Position numbers and translations under genes: made by a program. A DNA stretch of 64,000 nt from DAOTWY01 sp003696565 (GTDB lineage Bacteria; Chloroflexota; Anaerolineae; Aggregatilineales; Phototrophicaceae): the NCBI GenBank assembly GCA_034435635.1, contig DAOTWY010000039.1:1-64000 (forward strand), given 5' to 3'. This document shows positions 34,660 to 43,827 of this stretch, in pieces. The first letter of the stretch is position 1. Each line of letters starts with the position of its first letter. The notes under the pieces were generated by a model. The model made no database searches and was not told the origin of the DNA. It saw only the letters and a program-made list of their open reading frames with translations.

Positions 34660-36096
34660 ATGTCAATTCAAGAGTCGGTACAAACTGAAATTTACGAAAA
34701 CATCTTAGAAACAATGGGCAACACCCCTTTGGTTCGGCTTAATCGGTTGGCACGTGGTCTTAAAGCGCAAATCATCGCCAAGGTTGAATATTTTAACCCT
34801 GGTGGCTCAGTCAAAGATCGTATCGGTATTACGATTATTGAGGATGCAGAACGGCAAGGGCTGTTAAAGCCCGGGGGTACCATCGTAGAAGCCACTTCCG
34901 GCAACACCGGCGTAGGATTAGCCATGGCGGCAATTCTCAAAGGCTATAAATGTGTGTTCGTCATGCCAGATAAAATGTCAGAAGAAAAAATCCGTGTATT
35001 ACGAGCATATGGCGCACGGGTGGTTGTGACCCCAACCAATGTTGAACCAGATGACCCCCGCAGTTATTACAGTGTGGCACGGCGTATTGTCGAAGAAACG
35101 CCCAACAGTATCTTGGCAAATCAATATCACAACCCGGTCAACCCGCAAACACATACCGACTTTACCGGACCAGAAATTTGGCGGCAAACTGGTGGGCAAA
35201 TCGATGTATTTGTTTGTGGCATGGGTACTGGTGGCACCATTACCGGGGTGGCGCGTTATCTTAAACAGATGAACCCTAAAATCCAGGTTGTCGGCGTTGA
35301 TCCCGTTGGATCAATTCTTTACGATTACTTCTATACCGGGCAAATGACCCAAGCACATACTTATAAAACTGAAGGAATCGGTGAGGATTTCATCCCATCC
35401 AATTACGATTTTAGTGTGATTGATGATATGGTGCGTGTTAGTGATAAAGAATCAATGCTCATGACCCGCCGCTTGGTTCGTGAAGAAGGGATTTTCGCTG
35501 GCAATTCATCCGGGGCAGCGGTTGCCGGTGCATTAAAATATGCGGCAGAACGAGACCTTGGACCAGAAAAAATGGTCGTTGTCCTGCTGCCAGATAATGG
35601 TTCCCGCTATCTCAGTAAAGTTTTTGATGATAACTGGATGCGAGAAAACCAATTCCTAGAGCATGATTGGGCAGACACGACAATCAACATGGTGCTAGAT
35701 CGCAAACCCAAACGTGATTTAATCACTGCGCACTGCGACGAACCTGTTGGGCAAGTCGTCACCAAACTCAAAAACGCTGGTGTTTCACAATTGCCTGTTT
35801 TGGGTGAACGCGGGCAACTGCTTGGCATGGTTACAGAAGTACGCCTACTCAACTATCTATTAACTCATGCATCAATGTCTGAAGCGGCAAAAATGCCAAT
35901 TAAAGAAGTCGATGTTATCGACGCGACAGTTGCCACCATCCCGCCCAGCACCCCCCTGGAATCCGTGCTGACTCAATTTAGCACACATAAGGTACTATTG
36001 GTCACAGAGGATTTACCCAATGGTCAACCTGGCGACAAACGTCCTATAGGGATTGTCACACAAATTGATATGTTAGATATTCTAGCCAATAGTTAA
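34660..36096 (+). CDS. cbs: Cystathionine beta-synthase-type PLP enzyme with tandem CBS domains
   Basis: A 478-residue fold type II PLP enzyme. MGNTPLVRLNRL and GGSVKDR (PLP lysine Lys52) are near the start, then EATSGNTGVGLA, the GMGTGGTITG phosphate loop and the NSSGAAVAG region. Two CBS domains follow (about 345-475) and probably bind adenosyl ligands. It condenses serine (or acetylserine) with homocysteine or sulfide. ATG 34660 follows CAAGGAATC and was preferred over the upstream TTG. It meets the EcsC-like gene tail to tail with 4 bases overlap. Confidence 0.88.
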   Translation: MSIQESVQTEIYENILETMGNTPLVRLNRLARGLKAQIIAKVEYFNPGGSVKDRIGITIIEDAERQGLLKPGGTIVEATSGNTGVGLAMAAILKGYKCVFVMPDKMSEEKIRVLRAYGARVVVTPTNVEPDDPRSYYSVARRIVEETPNSILANQYHNPVNPQTHTDFTGPEIWRQTGGQIDVFVCGMGTGGTITGVARYLKQMNPKIQVVGVDPVGSILYDYFYTGQMTQAHTYKTEGIGEDFIPSNYDFSVIDDMVRVSDKESMLMTRRLVREEGIFAGNSSGAAVAGALKYAAERDLGPEKMVVVLLPDNGSRYLSKVFDDNWMRENQFLEHDWADTTINMVLDRKPKRDLITAHCDEPVGQVVTKLKNAGVSQLPVLGERGQLLGMVTEVRLLNYLLTHASMSEAAKMPIKEVDVIDATVATIPPSTPLESVLTQFSTHKVLLVTEDLPNGQPGDKRPIGIVTQIDMLDILANS

Positions 36097-36692
36097 ACTT
36101 TAGAGCGTCCGGCATACCAACGTTGCGCAGCATGCCCCACGCCGGACGCAATCACATAATTCACTCCAAAGCCAATCACTGCCCCAACAAACGGGATCAA
36201 CTTAGCAAACGACTTTTGCATGAGATAAACGGCAAACCGTGTCAGCAAGGTAGATGTTGAGCGCGAAGCCTGAACCCCACCAGACATAATTAAGGCTGTG
36301 CGAATACGGGATTCCGCTTCTCCTGTGTGGTGCTGACCATAGTGCTGCGCAATAAATGCCACCAAAGCCGCCTGCACCTGCGCCGATAACACCACATCCA
36401 CAGGTAACATCACCGGCAGCGTATAAAATCCGCCCAAGCTTGTGATTGCGCCAATCACCCCACATCGCCATGCCTGCTGCCGAATCACACGTTGAATCAA
36501 GCGGTTATCATCCCAGTTTGGATGTTTCTTCTTAAGATCAGAGAAGTTTTTTTCAATCCGGCTGACATCAGGAGACGTAAAATCAGCCAGTTGCCGCCAT
36601 ACCCAATACATTGCCACCAGCACAAATACCACTGGCACACAGCAAAAAATCAAGAAATAAAGCGGTAAATTTGCCCAAAGATCATCCAGCAT
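36093..36692 (-). CDS. EcsC-like membrane-associated protein
   Basis: A 199-residue protein with one strong N-terminal membrane segment (about 8-32), a charged linker with HPNWDDNRLIQRVIRQQA, and two hydrophobic stretches (LPVMLPVDVVLSAQVQAALVAFIAQHYG near 95 and FAKLIPFVGAVIGFGVNYVIASG near 165). These two resemble the conserved parts of EcsC family proteins. It overlaps the hydrolase gene by 11 bases. Function unknown. Confidence 0.5.
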   Translation of the reverse strand: MLDDLWANLPLYFLIFCCVPVVFVLVAMYWVWRQLADFTSPDVSRIEKNFSDLKKKHPNWDDNRLIQRVIRQQAWRCGVIGAITSLGGFYTLPVMLPVDVVLSAQVQAALVAFIAQHYGQHHTGEAESRIRTALIMSGGVQASRSTSTLLTRFAVYLMQKSFAKLIPFVGAVIGFGVNYVIASGVGHAAQRWYAGRSKV

Positions 36693-37440
36693 AAAGCACC
36701 TGCATCGCTTTCACCGTCTGCCCCAAATTTTCCAGATAACTATAATGCCCTGCCCCAGGATAAACCACTAACCCTGCATCAGGAATCAATTTTTCCAGCT
36801 CTTGCCCCATCCAAAGCGGTGTATCAGCATCCGCTTCCCCCCAAATAAGTAGAACCGGCACCCGAACACGCGCGGCATATTGCCGCAAATCTTCATTAAC
36901 GACCTGCACAAACGTCTGCCGCATCACACCAGAAACCGCATTAAAATCCGTTGATCCATATCGGTTGTTATACCATCCGCGTAATGACTCAGCAATCGAC
37001 CGTAATCCAATGTTGTTCAATCCCTGCCGAATTGCTTTATATGCTTTAAGTCGAATTTGGGGGATCAGCGGCGTAGGTGGGCGCAATCCAGCTGCATCTG
37101 CCAGGGTCATTTTCATGATTCTTGCACTATACTCTGCTCCCAAAATCAACCCCAAACGCCCACCAAAAGAATGTCCAAATAAATGCACCTGATCTAAACC
37201 ATGATGATCAAAGTATGCCAACACAAAATCAACATAATCATAAATTGTCCAGGGGATCGGCGGGGCATCACTATTACCAAAGCCCGGCAAATCTGGCATA
37301 TACACACGGAAGCCAAGCGGAGCCAGACGTTCACCTAATGGCTTGAGCAGTTCACTGCTTGCTCCCCAGCCATGTAGCATGACAACTGGCACCCCTTCGC
37401 CAATAACCAATTCATTAATAGTCAACCCATGAATCATCAT
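36682..37440 (-). CDS. Alpha/beta hydrolase
   Basis: A 252-residue alpha/beta hydrolase: oxyanion loop MLHGWGAS (near 22), nucleophile elbow GHSFGG with Ser about residue 95, acid loop LIWGEADADTP and His in GAGHYSYLE. A cap region lies between about 130 and 190. No signal peptide. The substrate is unknown. It overlaps the MurA-like gene by 4 bases, and the next gene starts inside its last codons, so the three are one tightly packed operon. Confidence 0.88.
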   Translation of the reverse strand: MMIHGLTINELVIGEGVPVVMLHGWGASSELLKPLGERLAPLGFRVYMPDLPGFGNSDAPPIPWTIYDYVDFVLAYFDHHGLDQVHLFGHSFGGRLGLILGAEYSARIMKMTLADAAGLRPPTPLIPQIRLKAYKAIRQGLNNIGLRSIAESLRGWYNNRYGSTDFNAVSGVMRQTFVQVVNEDLRQYAARVRVPVLLIWGEADADTPLWMGQELEKLIPDAGLVVYPGAGHYSYLENLGQTVKAMQVLYAG

Positions 37441-38705
37441 GCCGTTTCCACCACGATTTTAGCCCCCAAATTTTTGAGTTTATTCAGTACGCGGTCAAAG
37501 TTTTGGCTCAACGCTTGTGCATTATCAATCACGGTTTCGCCTTCTGCAATCAGTGCCGCTGCCAACATCCCTAAACCAGTACGTACATCTGGCGAATCCA
37601 TATAAATGGGATACAACGGGCTGCGCCCAACAACAATCGCACGGTGTGGATCACACAGGACAATTTGCGCCCCCATCGCTTTTAATTTATCCACAAAAAT
37701 CAAGCGGTTATTATAAAGTTTTTCGTGGATGAGCGATGTCCCCCGTGCCTGGGTTGCAATGACCGTCGCAATCGCAACTAAATCCGACGGAAAACCGGGC
37801 CACGGAGCCGTTTCAATGGATGAATCAACATCTTCCTCACGATTAGAAACAGTTAGCAATTCATGCCTCCCGATGAACGTATCATGCTGATCGACATCCA
37901 AGTGTAAGCCCAATCGTTGATAAATTTTAGCGATCATCCGCAAATCAGGCTGACGAGTGCCTTTGATCTGCCCGCGTCCCCCTGTCAACGCGATGATTGC
38001 CGCTACACTTGCCGCCTCAATATGATCGCACTCAATGGTGTAATCCGTACCGTGCAACGGCTGTTCTTTGCCAAAAATATGCAACACATTAGAGCTAAGC
38101 CCTTGTACCTGTGCCCCCATGCGTTCCAATAAATGCCCTAACTGCTGCAAATGTGGTTCAGATGCTGCATTATGTATAATCGTCTCTTTGCCCAAACACG
38201 CCGCCAACATCATCACAATTGCAGTAGCGGTCACGCTCGTTTGTGTCAGGATAATATCCTTATAGTCCCATTTTGTACTGCGGATTTCCACCGCACCCTC
38301 TACATTGATGACATCCAACCCCAAATCACGTAATGCCTCTAAATGCGTGCGGATGCGATTCAGCGGGAAGTCCACCTCTAGCCGAACATAATCCCGCCGG
38401 ACTAAAATAGGAGCAAGATATAATAATGCCCCTAAAGCAGCGTCAGTATCCTCACTGGTAATGACGCGACGCACAAGCTGAGGCGTTTGTATTGTCACTG
38501 TATTCCCAGCACGAGAATAAACCGCCCCCAATCGCTCAGCAACATCAAGCATTGCCTGCACGTTGGTTGTATCCGGCATGTTTTGTAGGATAACTGGTTG
38601 CTCCGTCAACATGGATGCCGCTAGCATCGCAATCGCTGCATTACCATTGCCAGAAGGTTTATAAGTTCCGTTCAAAGCATGACCGCCTTCAACCCGGATT
38701 CGCAT
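37437..38705 (-). CDS. MurA-family enolpyruvyl transferase, divergent, key catalytic residues absent
   Basis: A 422-residue protein that aligns over its whole length with MurA: N-terminal half with LGALLYLAPIL (near 91), then QTSVTATAIVMMLAAC (near 155), then PWPGFPSDL (near 301, Asp308 at the place of E. coli Asp305) and PDVRTGLGML (Arg375). But Lys22 of MurA is replaced by Gly21 in SGNGNAA, the Cys115 loop (PGGC) is replaced by DFPLNRIRT, Arg91 and Arg397 sites hold Leu/Ala-type residues and Gln401. So normal UDP-GlcNAc enolpyruvyl transfer is doubtful. ATG 38705 follows AAAGGATAC; the longer frame to 38750 overlaps the -10 box. Confidence 0.75.
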   Translation of the reverse strand: MRIRVEGGHALNGTYKPSGNGNAAIAMLAASMLTEQPVILQNMPDTTNVQAMLDVAERLGAVYSRAGNTVTIQTPQLVRRVITSEDTDAALGALLYLAPILVRRDYVRLEVDFPLNRIRTHLEALRDLGLDVINVEGAVEIRSTKWDYKDIILTQTSVTATAIVMMLAACLGKETIIHNAASEPHLQQLGHLLERMGAQVQGLSSNVLHIFGKEQPLHGTDYTIECDHIEAASVAAIIALTGGRGQIKGTRQPDLRMIAKIYQRLGLHLDVDQHDTFIGRHELLTVSNREEDVDSSIETAPWPGFPSDLVAIATVIATQARGTSLIHEKLYNNRLIFVDKLKAMGAQIVLCDPHRAIVVGRSPLYPIYMDSPDVRTGLGMLAAALIAEGETVIDNAQALSQNFDRVLNKLKNLGAKIVVETA

Positions 38706-38738
38706 CACAAAGTATCCTTTCTGTGTTTTATTCAGGGC

Positions 38739-38768
38739 ATTATAACGCATGACTTGGCAGAAGTTGAA
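38739..38768 (-). promoter_or_regulatory. Predicted promoter of the MurA-like operon
   Basis: On the minus strand TTCAAC (38768-38763) and TATAAT (38744-38739) are 18 bases apart, with the transcript starting about 27 bases before ATG 38705. Confidence 0.5.
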
Positions 38769-38784
38769 CCGGTGGAATCAAAAA

Positions 38785-38811
38785 GGGCATGAGCGTATTA
38801 TGCCCATGCCC
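38785..38811 (-). terminator. Intrinsic terminator of hsp20
   Basis: On the minus strand GGGCATG and CATGCCC form a 7-bp stem over a 13-base loop, followed by TTTTTG. It lies about 23 bases after the hsp20 stop. Confidence 0.6.
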
Positions 38812-38833
38812 CCGCGATGAGATATGTTAAAGC

Positions 38834-39298
38834 TTATTTACCGCTGGAGAGTTTTTTATTGTTAGCAGCTTTGACGCTGATTTGGCGCGGTTTGCTTTCT
38901 TCCGCTTTTGGCAGATGCAGCTTCAGCACACCATCCACATATTCCGCTTCTACCTTATCCATATTGATGGTTTGCGGCAGGTTGAAGGTACGGCTCATCT
39001 TGCCATAGAAGCGTTCTTGTACCAGCATCCGGCTGTTTTCTTGTTTGTCCTCACGAGTGGTTTCAACTTCAATTGTCAAGCGACCATCGTGCAGATTGAT
39101 GTGAATATCGTCCGCCTTCACACCGGGGATTTCCGCTTCAATCAAATAAGCGTCGTCATTTTCATGCACATCAACTGCCATGCTGCCGGTGTATTCGCTG
39201 CGGAAACCACGCCAAGTATCTTCAAAGATACGATCCATCGCGCTTTGCATTGCTGCTAGTTCACGGAAGGGGTTCCAACGTGCTACCTGATTTGCCAT
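38834..39298 (-). CDS. Hsp20-family small heat shock protein
   Basis: A 154-residue protein. An N-terminal arm (WNPFRELAAMQSAMDRIFED) leads into the alpha-crystallin domain (about 45-145) with VDVHENDDAYLIEAEIPGV, a DGRLTIEVE strand, FYGKMSRTFNLPQTINMD and YVDGVLKLHLPKAE. The family holds unfolded proteins as large oligomers. ATG 39298 is preceded by GGAGGTG; the longer frame at 39328 has no such site. A promoter with an inverted repeat lies upstream. Confidence 0.93.
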   Translation of the reverse strand: MANQVARWNPFRELAAMQSAMDRIFEDTWRGFRSEYTGSMAVDVHENDDAYLIEAEIPGVKADDIHINLHDGRLTIEVETTREDKQENSRMLVQERFYGKMSRTFNLPQTINMDKVEAEYVDGVLKLHLPKAEESKPRQISVKAANNKKLSSGK

Positions 39299-39334
39299 AA
39301 CACACCTCCATATCGCTTTTTTTATCATTCGTTT

Positions 39335-39369
39335 TATTTACGCCCTACATCGTAATCTATCAATGTAGG
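39335..39369 (-). promoter_or_regulatory. hsp20 promoter with inverted-repeat operator candidate
   Basis: On the minus strand TTGATA (39363-39358) and TAAATA (39340-39335) are 17 bases apart. Arms CCTACAT (39344-39350) and ATGTAGG (39363-39369) form an interrupted repeat covering the -35 box and spacer. No CIRCE sequence is present. Confidence 0.45.
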
Positions 39370-39439
39370 AAATATTTCAACAAAACGTATGAGATGTATA
39401 TGAATTTATCAGAAATTCGTTAACGCCTTTTCCTGTTAC

Positions 39440-42400
39440 TTAAACCTGTGCTTCATGCTTGAGTTTTTGCCGTGTTAGATAAAGTTTTTCTAATTCTACG
39501 GCGAATAAAATGACTGATCCACCTATTGCTGTAATAACTAATTCCGTAACACTCAACGGTGCTGTACGGAAAATATCTTGCGCAAACGGCAAATAAATCA
39601 CAATTAGTTGTAACACAAATGTTGATAACACCGCCCACATCAGCAACATATTAGAGCCAAACCACTTCTTAAAGAATGAAACACGATCACCAGCGTGAAT
39701 CGCCATCACTTCAAACATCTGGGTAAACGCCAATAATGTAAAAGCAATAGTGCGTGGAATGCGTTGAGCGAATGCCAGGATACCATCACTGGATTCTTCC
39801 TCCAGGACGATAATATCATTTTCATGTGTTTCTGCCGCGCTCAACTGCCCTTGAATAAATGCCTCCCGCACTGCCACATCATCGTCCCATTCGAGTGGGA
39901 TGTCATCAGTGCGTGCTAGTTCGATTACAGACTCACGGCTCAGTTCCGCAATTCCATCAACTGCTTCAACAAAAGGATTACCATCTTCAAGATAAACCAC
40001 GCGCATCTCAGCTGTCCAATCATCCCAATATTGCGGAATGACTAGGTCATCACCTGCACCAGATTTATCCATTAATACGACAATTTCCTGGCGGCTAAAA
40101 TCCTGTAGCCCAAGCGTTGGGTCTAGCGGGTCCATACCATGAGACACAAATCCATAAATAAAGCCCCCAAGTGTTAGGATGGCAATTAAAATACCAATGC
40201 GGATAATATGCCCACCCACCCCATCAGCGAAAATACTTTCATTAACCGGACGGGGCTTGCGCTTCATCACGCCTTCTTCTGCTTTTTCAAATCCGAGGGC
40301 AATAGCAGGTAAACCATCGGTCACCAAGTTAATCCACAAAATTTGGATAGCAATCAGTGGTATTTTTAAGCCGGTCATGATAGCGGTGAACATCACCAAG
40401 ATTTCACCAACATTGGAACTAAGCAGATACTTAATAAACTTTTTGATGTTATCATAAATGGTGCGTCCTTCTTCCACTGCCGCCACAATAGAAGCAAAAT
40501 TATCGTCGGTCAGCACCATTTCCGATGCGCCCTTGCTGACATCTGTGCCAGTGATCCCCATTGCCACGCCAATATCTGCCTGTTTTAATGCTGGTGCATC
40601 GTTCACACCATCGCCGGTCATTGCGACAATCTGCCCTTGCCGCTGCAACGTGCGGACAATCCGAAGCTTATGCTCCGGGGAAACCCGTGCAAAAGCCGAT
40701 GTTTGTGCTAACGCTTGCACCAATTCTTCATCAGTCATTTTATCCAATTGCTTACCGGTGATCGCTTGTTGCCCTTCATCAATAATCCCCAAATCACGCG
40801 CTATTGCCTCCGCGGTTAAGGCATGATCGCCTGTAATCATCATGGGGCGGATACCCGCTTCGCGTGCTACGCGGACGGCATCTTTTGCCTCTGGACGCGC
40901 AGGATCAACAATACCAACTAGACCCAGCAAATGCAGTTCCCGTTCGATACTATCATCAAGTTTCTCCGGCACGTGATCTAATGGACGATACGCCACCCCC
41001 AGCACCCGCAGCCCTTCTGATGCCATCTTATCCACATACGATTGCCACCGCGCACGGCGTTCATCATTTAAAGGCTGTGCCTCATCCGCAACTTGCTCAA
41101 ATGTCGCCCAGTTAATCAATTGATCCGGCGCGCCTTTGGTAATCGAAATGTATTTTGTGTTTGGGAAAAGCCGCTTCGCTTCATCGCCCAGTACTTCATG
41201 CACGGTAGTCATGGCTTTACGTTCACTGCTAAAAGGATATTCCGCCACACGTGGCAAATCTTGCTCAAGCTGTTTGCGTGTCCAACCGACTTTTTGCGCG
41301 GCTACTACAAGTGCACCTTCGGTTGTATCCCCTACGATATTGTATTGCCCTTTGCCTTCTTCGAGTTCAATATAAGCATTGGTAGAAAGAGCCATTGCCT
41401 TAATAAACCGCCCAACTTGGTCGTCCTGTGTGGGGTCTAGTTTATCCCCATCCACCTCCACAAAATCGCCTTGAGGGGTATATCCCACGCCCGTCACGCG
41501 GACATCGTCGTGCCCTGGCAGTGCGAGCAATGTGGCAGTCATTTCGTTTTTAGTCAGTGTACCTGTTTTATCAGAGCAGATTGTCGTCACGCTACCAAGC
41601 GTCTCTACTGCTGGCAATCGCCGAATAAGCGCATGACGTTGCACCATCCGCCCGGCACCCAATGACAAACCAATTGTTACCAATGCTGGTAAACCTTCTG
41701 GCACAGCCGCCACTGCCAGGCTCACCGCAACCAAAAACATCTCCTGTGCAGGAATCCCACGCAGCAACCCGGCAAAAAACACAATCATCACAACAATCAA
41801 CGCACCAGCAGCCAAATATTTACCCAGTTGATTCAAGCGGCGTTGAAGGGGCGTTATGCCTTTTTCCACTTGCATCAACATGGCAGCGATATTGCCTAAT
41901 TCAGTTTTAAGCGCAGTACGGGTAACAATAAATTCTCCACGCCCAAAATTGACCGATGTCCCCATATACACCTGATTTTTACGGTCAGCCAATGCAACTT
42001 CTTCGTCGATCACATCGACTTTCTTCGTCACCGGTTGAGATTCACCAGTCAACGCAGCCTCTTCTACCATCAAGTTAGAGGCAGCAATTACTCGTCCATC
42101 GGCTGGGATTCGATCCCCTTCCTCCAGCAACACAATATCTCCGGGAACAAGCTCCTCTGCGCTAATTTGATGAATTTCACCATCACGCCGGACTTTTACC
42201 ATCGGCACTTGCATCGCACTTAATGCTGCAAGGGCTTGTTCCGCACGATATTCCTGATAAATCCCCAAGGCTGCGTTGAGGATCACAATCACCATAATCA
42301 CGATCACATCGGTTACTTCTCCCAATGTGGCAGAAATCACCGCCGCAATCAGGAGAATAAAAATCATCAAGTCGCTAAATTGCCCAATAACAAGCTGAAC

Positions 42401-42547
42401 CCAATTCGTCCCTTCGCCAGCTGGTAAGACATTTTTTCCATATTGCATCTGACGCTTACGAACATCTTCCGTACGCAAGCCACGTTCAATATCACTATCC
42501 ATCTCCTGAACAGTTTCATCAATTGACATTCGGTAAAAGTCTGGCAT
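39440..42547 (-). CDS. Calcium-type P-type ATPase (type IIA) with large outer-loop insertion
   Basis: A 1035-residue P-type ATPase. The actuator loop is TGES (near 162), the phosphorylation motif is DKTGTLT with Asp326, then KGAP in the nucleotide domain and TGDGVNDAP at the hinge. M4 has PEGLP and M6 has NLVTDGLPA, as in Ca2+ pumps (SERCA-like). Between M7 and M8 lies an unusual acidic hydrophilic loop of about 115 residues (about 806-920). It exports cations, probably Ca2+, driven by ATP. The start ATG 42547 has AGGGGGCG upstream. It is separated from the LysR gene by a terminator. Confidence 0.88.
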   Translation of the reverse strand: MPDFYRMSIDETVQEMDSDIERGLRTEDVRKRQMQYGKNVLPAGEGTNWVQLVIGQFSDLMIFILLIAAVISATLGEVTDVIVIMVIVILNAALGIYQEYRAEQALAALSAMQVPMVKVRRDGEIHQISAEELVPGDIVLLEEGDRIPADGRVIAASNLMVEEAALTGESQPVTKKVDVIDEEVALADRKNQVYMGTSVNFGRGEFIVTRTALKTELGNIAAMLMQVEKGITPLQRRLNQLGKYLAAGALIVVMIVFFAGLLRGIPAQEMFLVAVSLAVAAVPEGLPALVTIGLSLGAGRMVQRHALIRRLPAVETLGSVTTICSDKTGTLTKNEMTATLLALPGHDDVRVTGVGYTPQGDFVEVDGDKLDPTQDDQVGRFIKAMALSTNAYIELEEGKGQYNIVGDTTEGALVVAAQKVGWTRKQLEQDLPRVAEYPFSSERKAMTTVHEVLGDEAKRLFPNTKYISITKGAPDQLINWATFEQVADEAQPLNDERRARWQSYVDKMASEGLRVLGVAYRPLDHVPEKLDDSIERELHLLGLVGIVDPARPEAKDAVRVAREAGIRPMMITGDHALTAEAIARDLGIIDEGQQAITGKQLDKMTDEELVQALAQTSAFARVSPEHKLRIVRTLQRQGQIVAMTGDGVNDAPALKQADIGVAMGITGTDVSKGASEMVLTDDNFASIVAAVEEGRTIYDNIKKFIKYLLSSNVGEILVMFTAIMTGLKIPLIAIQILWINLVTDGLPAIALGFEKAEEGVMKRKPRPVNESIFADGVGGHIIRIGILIAILTLGGFIYGFVSHGMDPLDPTLGLQDFSRQEIVVLMDKSGAGDDLVIPQYWDDWTAEMRVVYLEDGNPFVEAVDGIAELSRESVIELARTDDIPLEWDDDVAVREAFIQGQLSAAETHENDIIVLEEESSDGILAFAQRIPRTIAFTLLAFTQMFEVMAIHAGDRVSFFKKWFGSNMLLMWAVLSTFVLQLIVIYLPFAQDIFRTAPLSVTELVITAIGGSVILFAVELEKLYLTRQKLKHEAQV

Positions 42548-42608
42548 GTTGAACGCCCCCTGTTGCTAACCTTGAACTCTTGATTGTAAAATGCAACCAA
42601 TAAATAAA

Positions 42609-42629
42609 TACCCCTATATTTTAGGGGTA
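42609..42629 (-). terminator. Intrinsic terminator of the LysR gene
   Basis: TACCCCTA and TAGGGGTA form a perfect 8-bp stem with a 5-base loop. On the minus strand it is followed by TTTATTTATT. Confidence 0.75.
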
Positions 42630-42666
42630 GTTTGCAAATCAAAATAGTTAGTTGGTTAGAAAATAG

Positions 42667-43632
42667 TTATCCTTTATGGGTTTGATCCGTATTTACTTGC
42701 ATTTGCTCAATATCCCGAGGGGCAAATTCCCACAATGCCGCTTTACTAGGAGTCATTGGAACACGGCGATTACGGACAAAAAACAGTTCATGGCGTAAAT
42801 CTAAACCTTCAATAGACACCATCGCCAGGCGGTTATGCGCATGGGCGCGCAATGCCACCAAACGAGAGACAAAGCCAACCCCTAATCCATCTTCAACCGC
42901 AATTGCAATTGCCTCTGAACTCCCCAATGTCATCTCCACATGCAACATCTCAGGCGCAATATCGTGTTGCTGTAGAGAATTCAGAATCGTTTTAGCAGTC
43001 GCAGAGTCATTTTCTCGCATGATAATCGGCACATCCAGTAAATCATCCGGGTAAATGACACCATGATGTGCCCAGGGGTGACTCCGGCTAACCACCAACA
43101 CAACTTCATCCATATAAACCGGCAGATATGTTAAATCTGAATAATCATCAGGCTTATGGCTGGTAAGTACAAAGTCAATTTCCGTTTCGTGCAATTTGGC
43201 AAAAACAACATCTTGGGATGAATACACCACATCCACATAAACCTGTGGATATTTCTGCCGAAAACGCCCAATTAACCCTGGTAACAAATATTTACCGGCA
43301 GTTGTATTACAACCAATCATAACCCGCCCCACCACACGATCTTGAAATTGGGCGATGTTTTCCTCTACTCGTCGCGCCATCAACACCAATTCACGCACCA
43401 TCGGTAAAACTGCTTGCCCAGCATCCGACAAGCGCACACCACGCCCATTACGTTCAAATAAATGTAATGCAAACCGTTCTTCTAAATGCTGAATAATGCG
43501 GCTAACAGCTGGTTGAGAAAGATGCAAAATGCGCCCTGCCTCGCTAAAATTACCTGCCTCCGCTGCAATTAAAAAAACTTCGAGTTCTTGTAAATCAAGC
43601 ATACGCACTACCATGTTGCCGATACACTTCAA
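42667..43632 (-). CDS. LysR-family transcriptional regulator
   Basis: A 321-residue LysR protein (311 if started at ATG 43602). The HTH (about 15-70) has LQELEVFLIAAEAGNFSEAG and LSQPAVSRIIQHLEERF. The effector domain (about 100-305) has GCNTTAGKYLLP at the start and GSSEAIAIAVEDGLGVGFVS, the usual ligand-pocket pattern of the CysB/CbbR group. The TTG at 43632 has GAGG 5-6 bases upstream; ATG 43602 gives the usual length but has no clear ribosome site. It may control the P-ATPase or the divergent signalling cluster. A dyad lies upstream. Confidence 0.85.
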   Translation of the reverse strand: MKCIGNMVVRMLDLQELEVFLIAAEAGNFSEAGRILHLSQPAVSRIIQHLEERFALHLFERNGRGVRLSDAGQAVLPMVRELVLMARRVEENIAQFQDRVVGRVMIGCNTTAGKYLLPGLIGRFRQKYPQVYVDVVYSSQDVVFAKLHETEIDFVLTSHKPDDYSDLTYLPVYMDEVVLVVSRSHPWAHHGVIYPDDLLDVPIIMRENDSATAKTILNSLQQHDIAPEMLHVEMTLGSSEAIAIAVEDGLGVGFVSRLVALRAHAHNRLAMVSIEGLDLRHELFFVRNRRVPMTPSKAALWEFAPRDIEQMQVNTDQTHKG

Positions 43633-43658
43633 TCATCCCTCATCATAAAAATAAATTC

Positions 43659-43677
43659 TTGTCATGTCTTATGACAA
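43659..43677. promoter_or_regulatory. LysR-type operator candidate
   Basis: The sequence TTGTCATGTCTTATGACAA has perfect 7-bp arms around 5 bases, matching the T-N11-A plan of LysR sites. It lies in the 195-base gap between the LysR gene and the divergent receiver gene and could regulate either. Confidence 0.5.
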
Positions 43678-43827
43678 TTCCCCTAAATTATCCCTGTCAA
43701 TTGTAACACCTTATGGCACCCTGACGTTTTGTAACTGATCTTATTCCTGAAAAAAATTTCAGCACAAACATGAATTTTGTAGTAATCTTATGTTGTATCA
43801 ACCCTTAACACGCAGGAGAAAACCAAT

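Noticed and set aside
43770..43808. Possible 12-codon leader peptide before the receiver gene
   Set aside because: No ribosome site and no paired hairpins that would form an attenuator.
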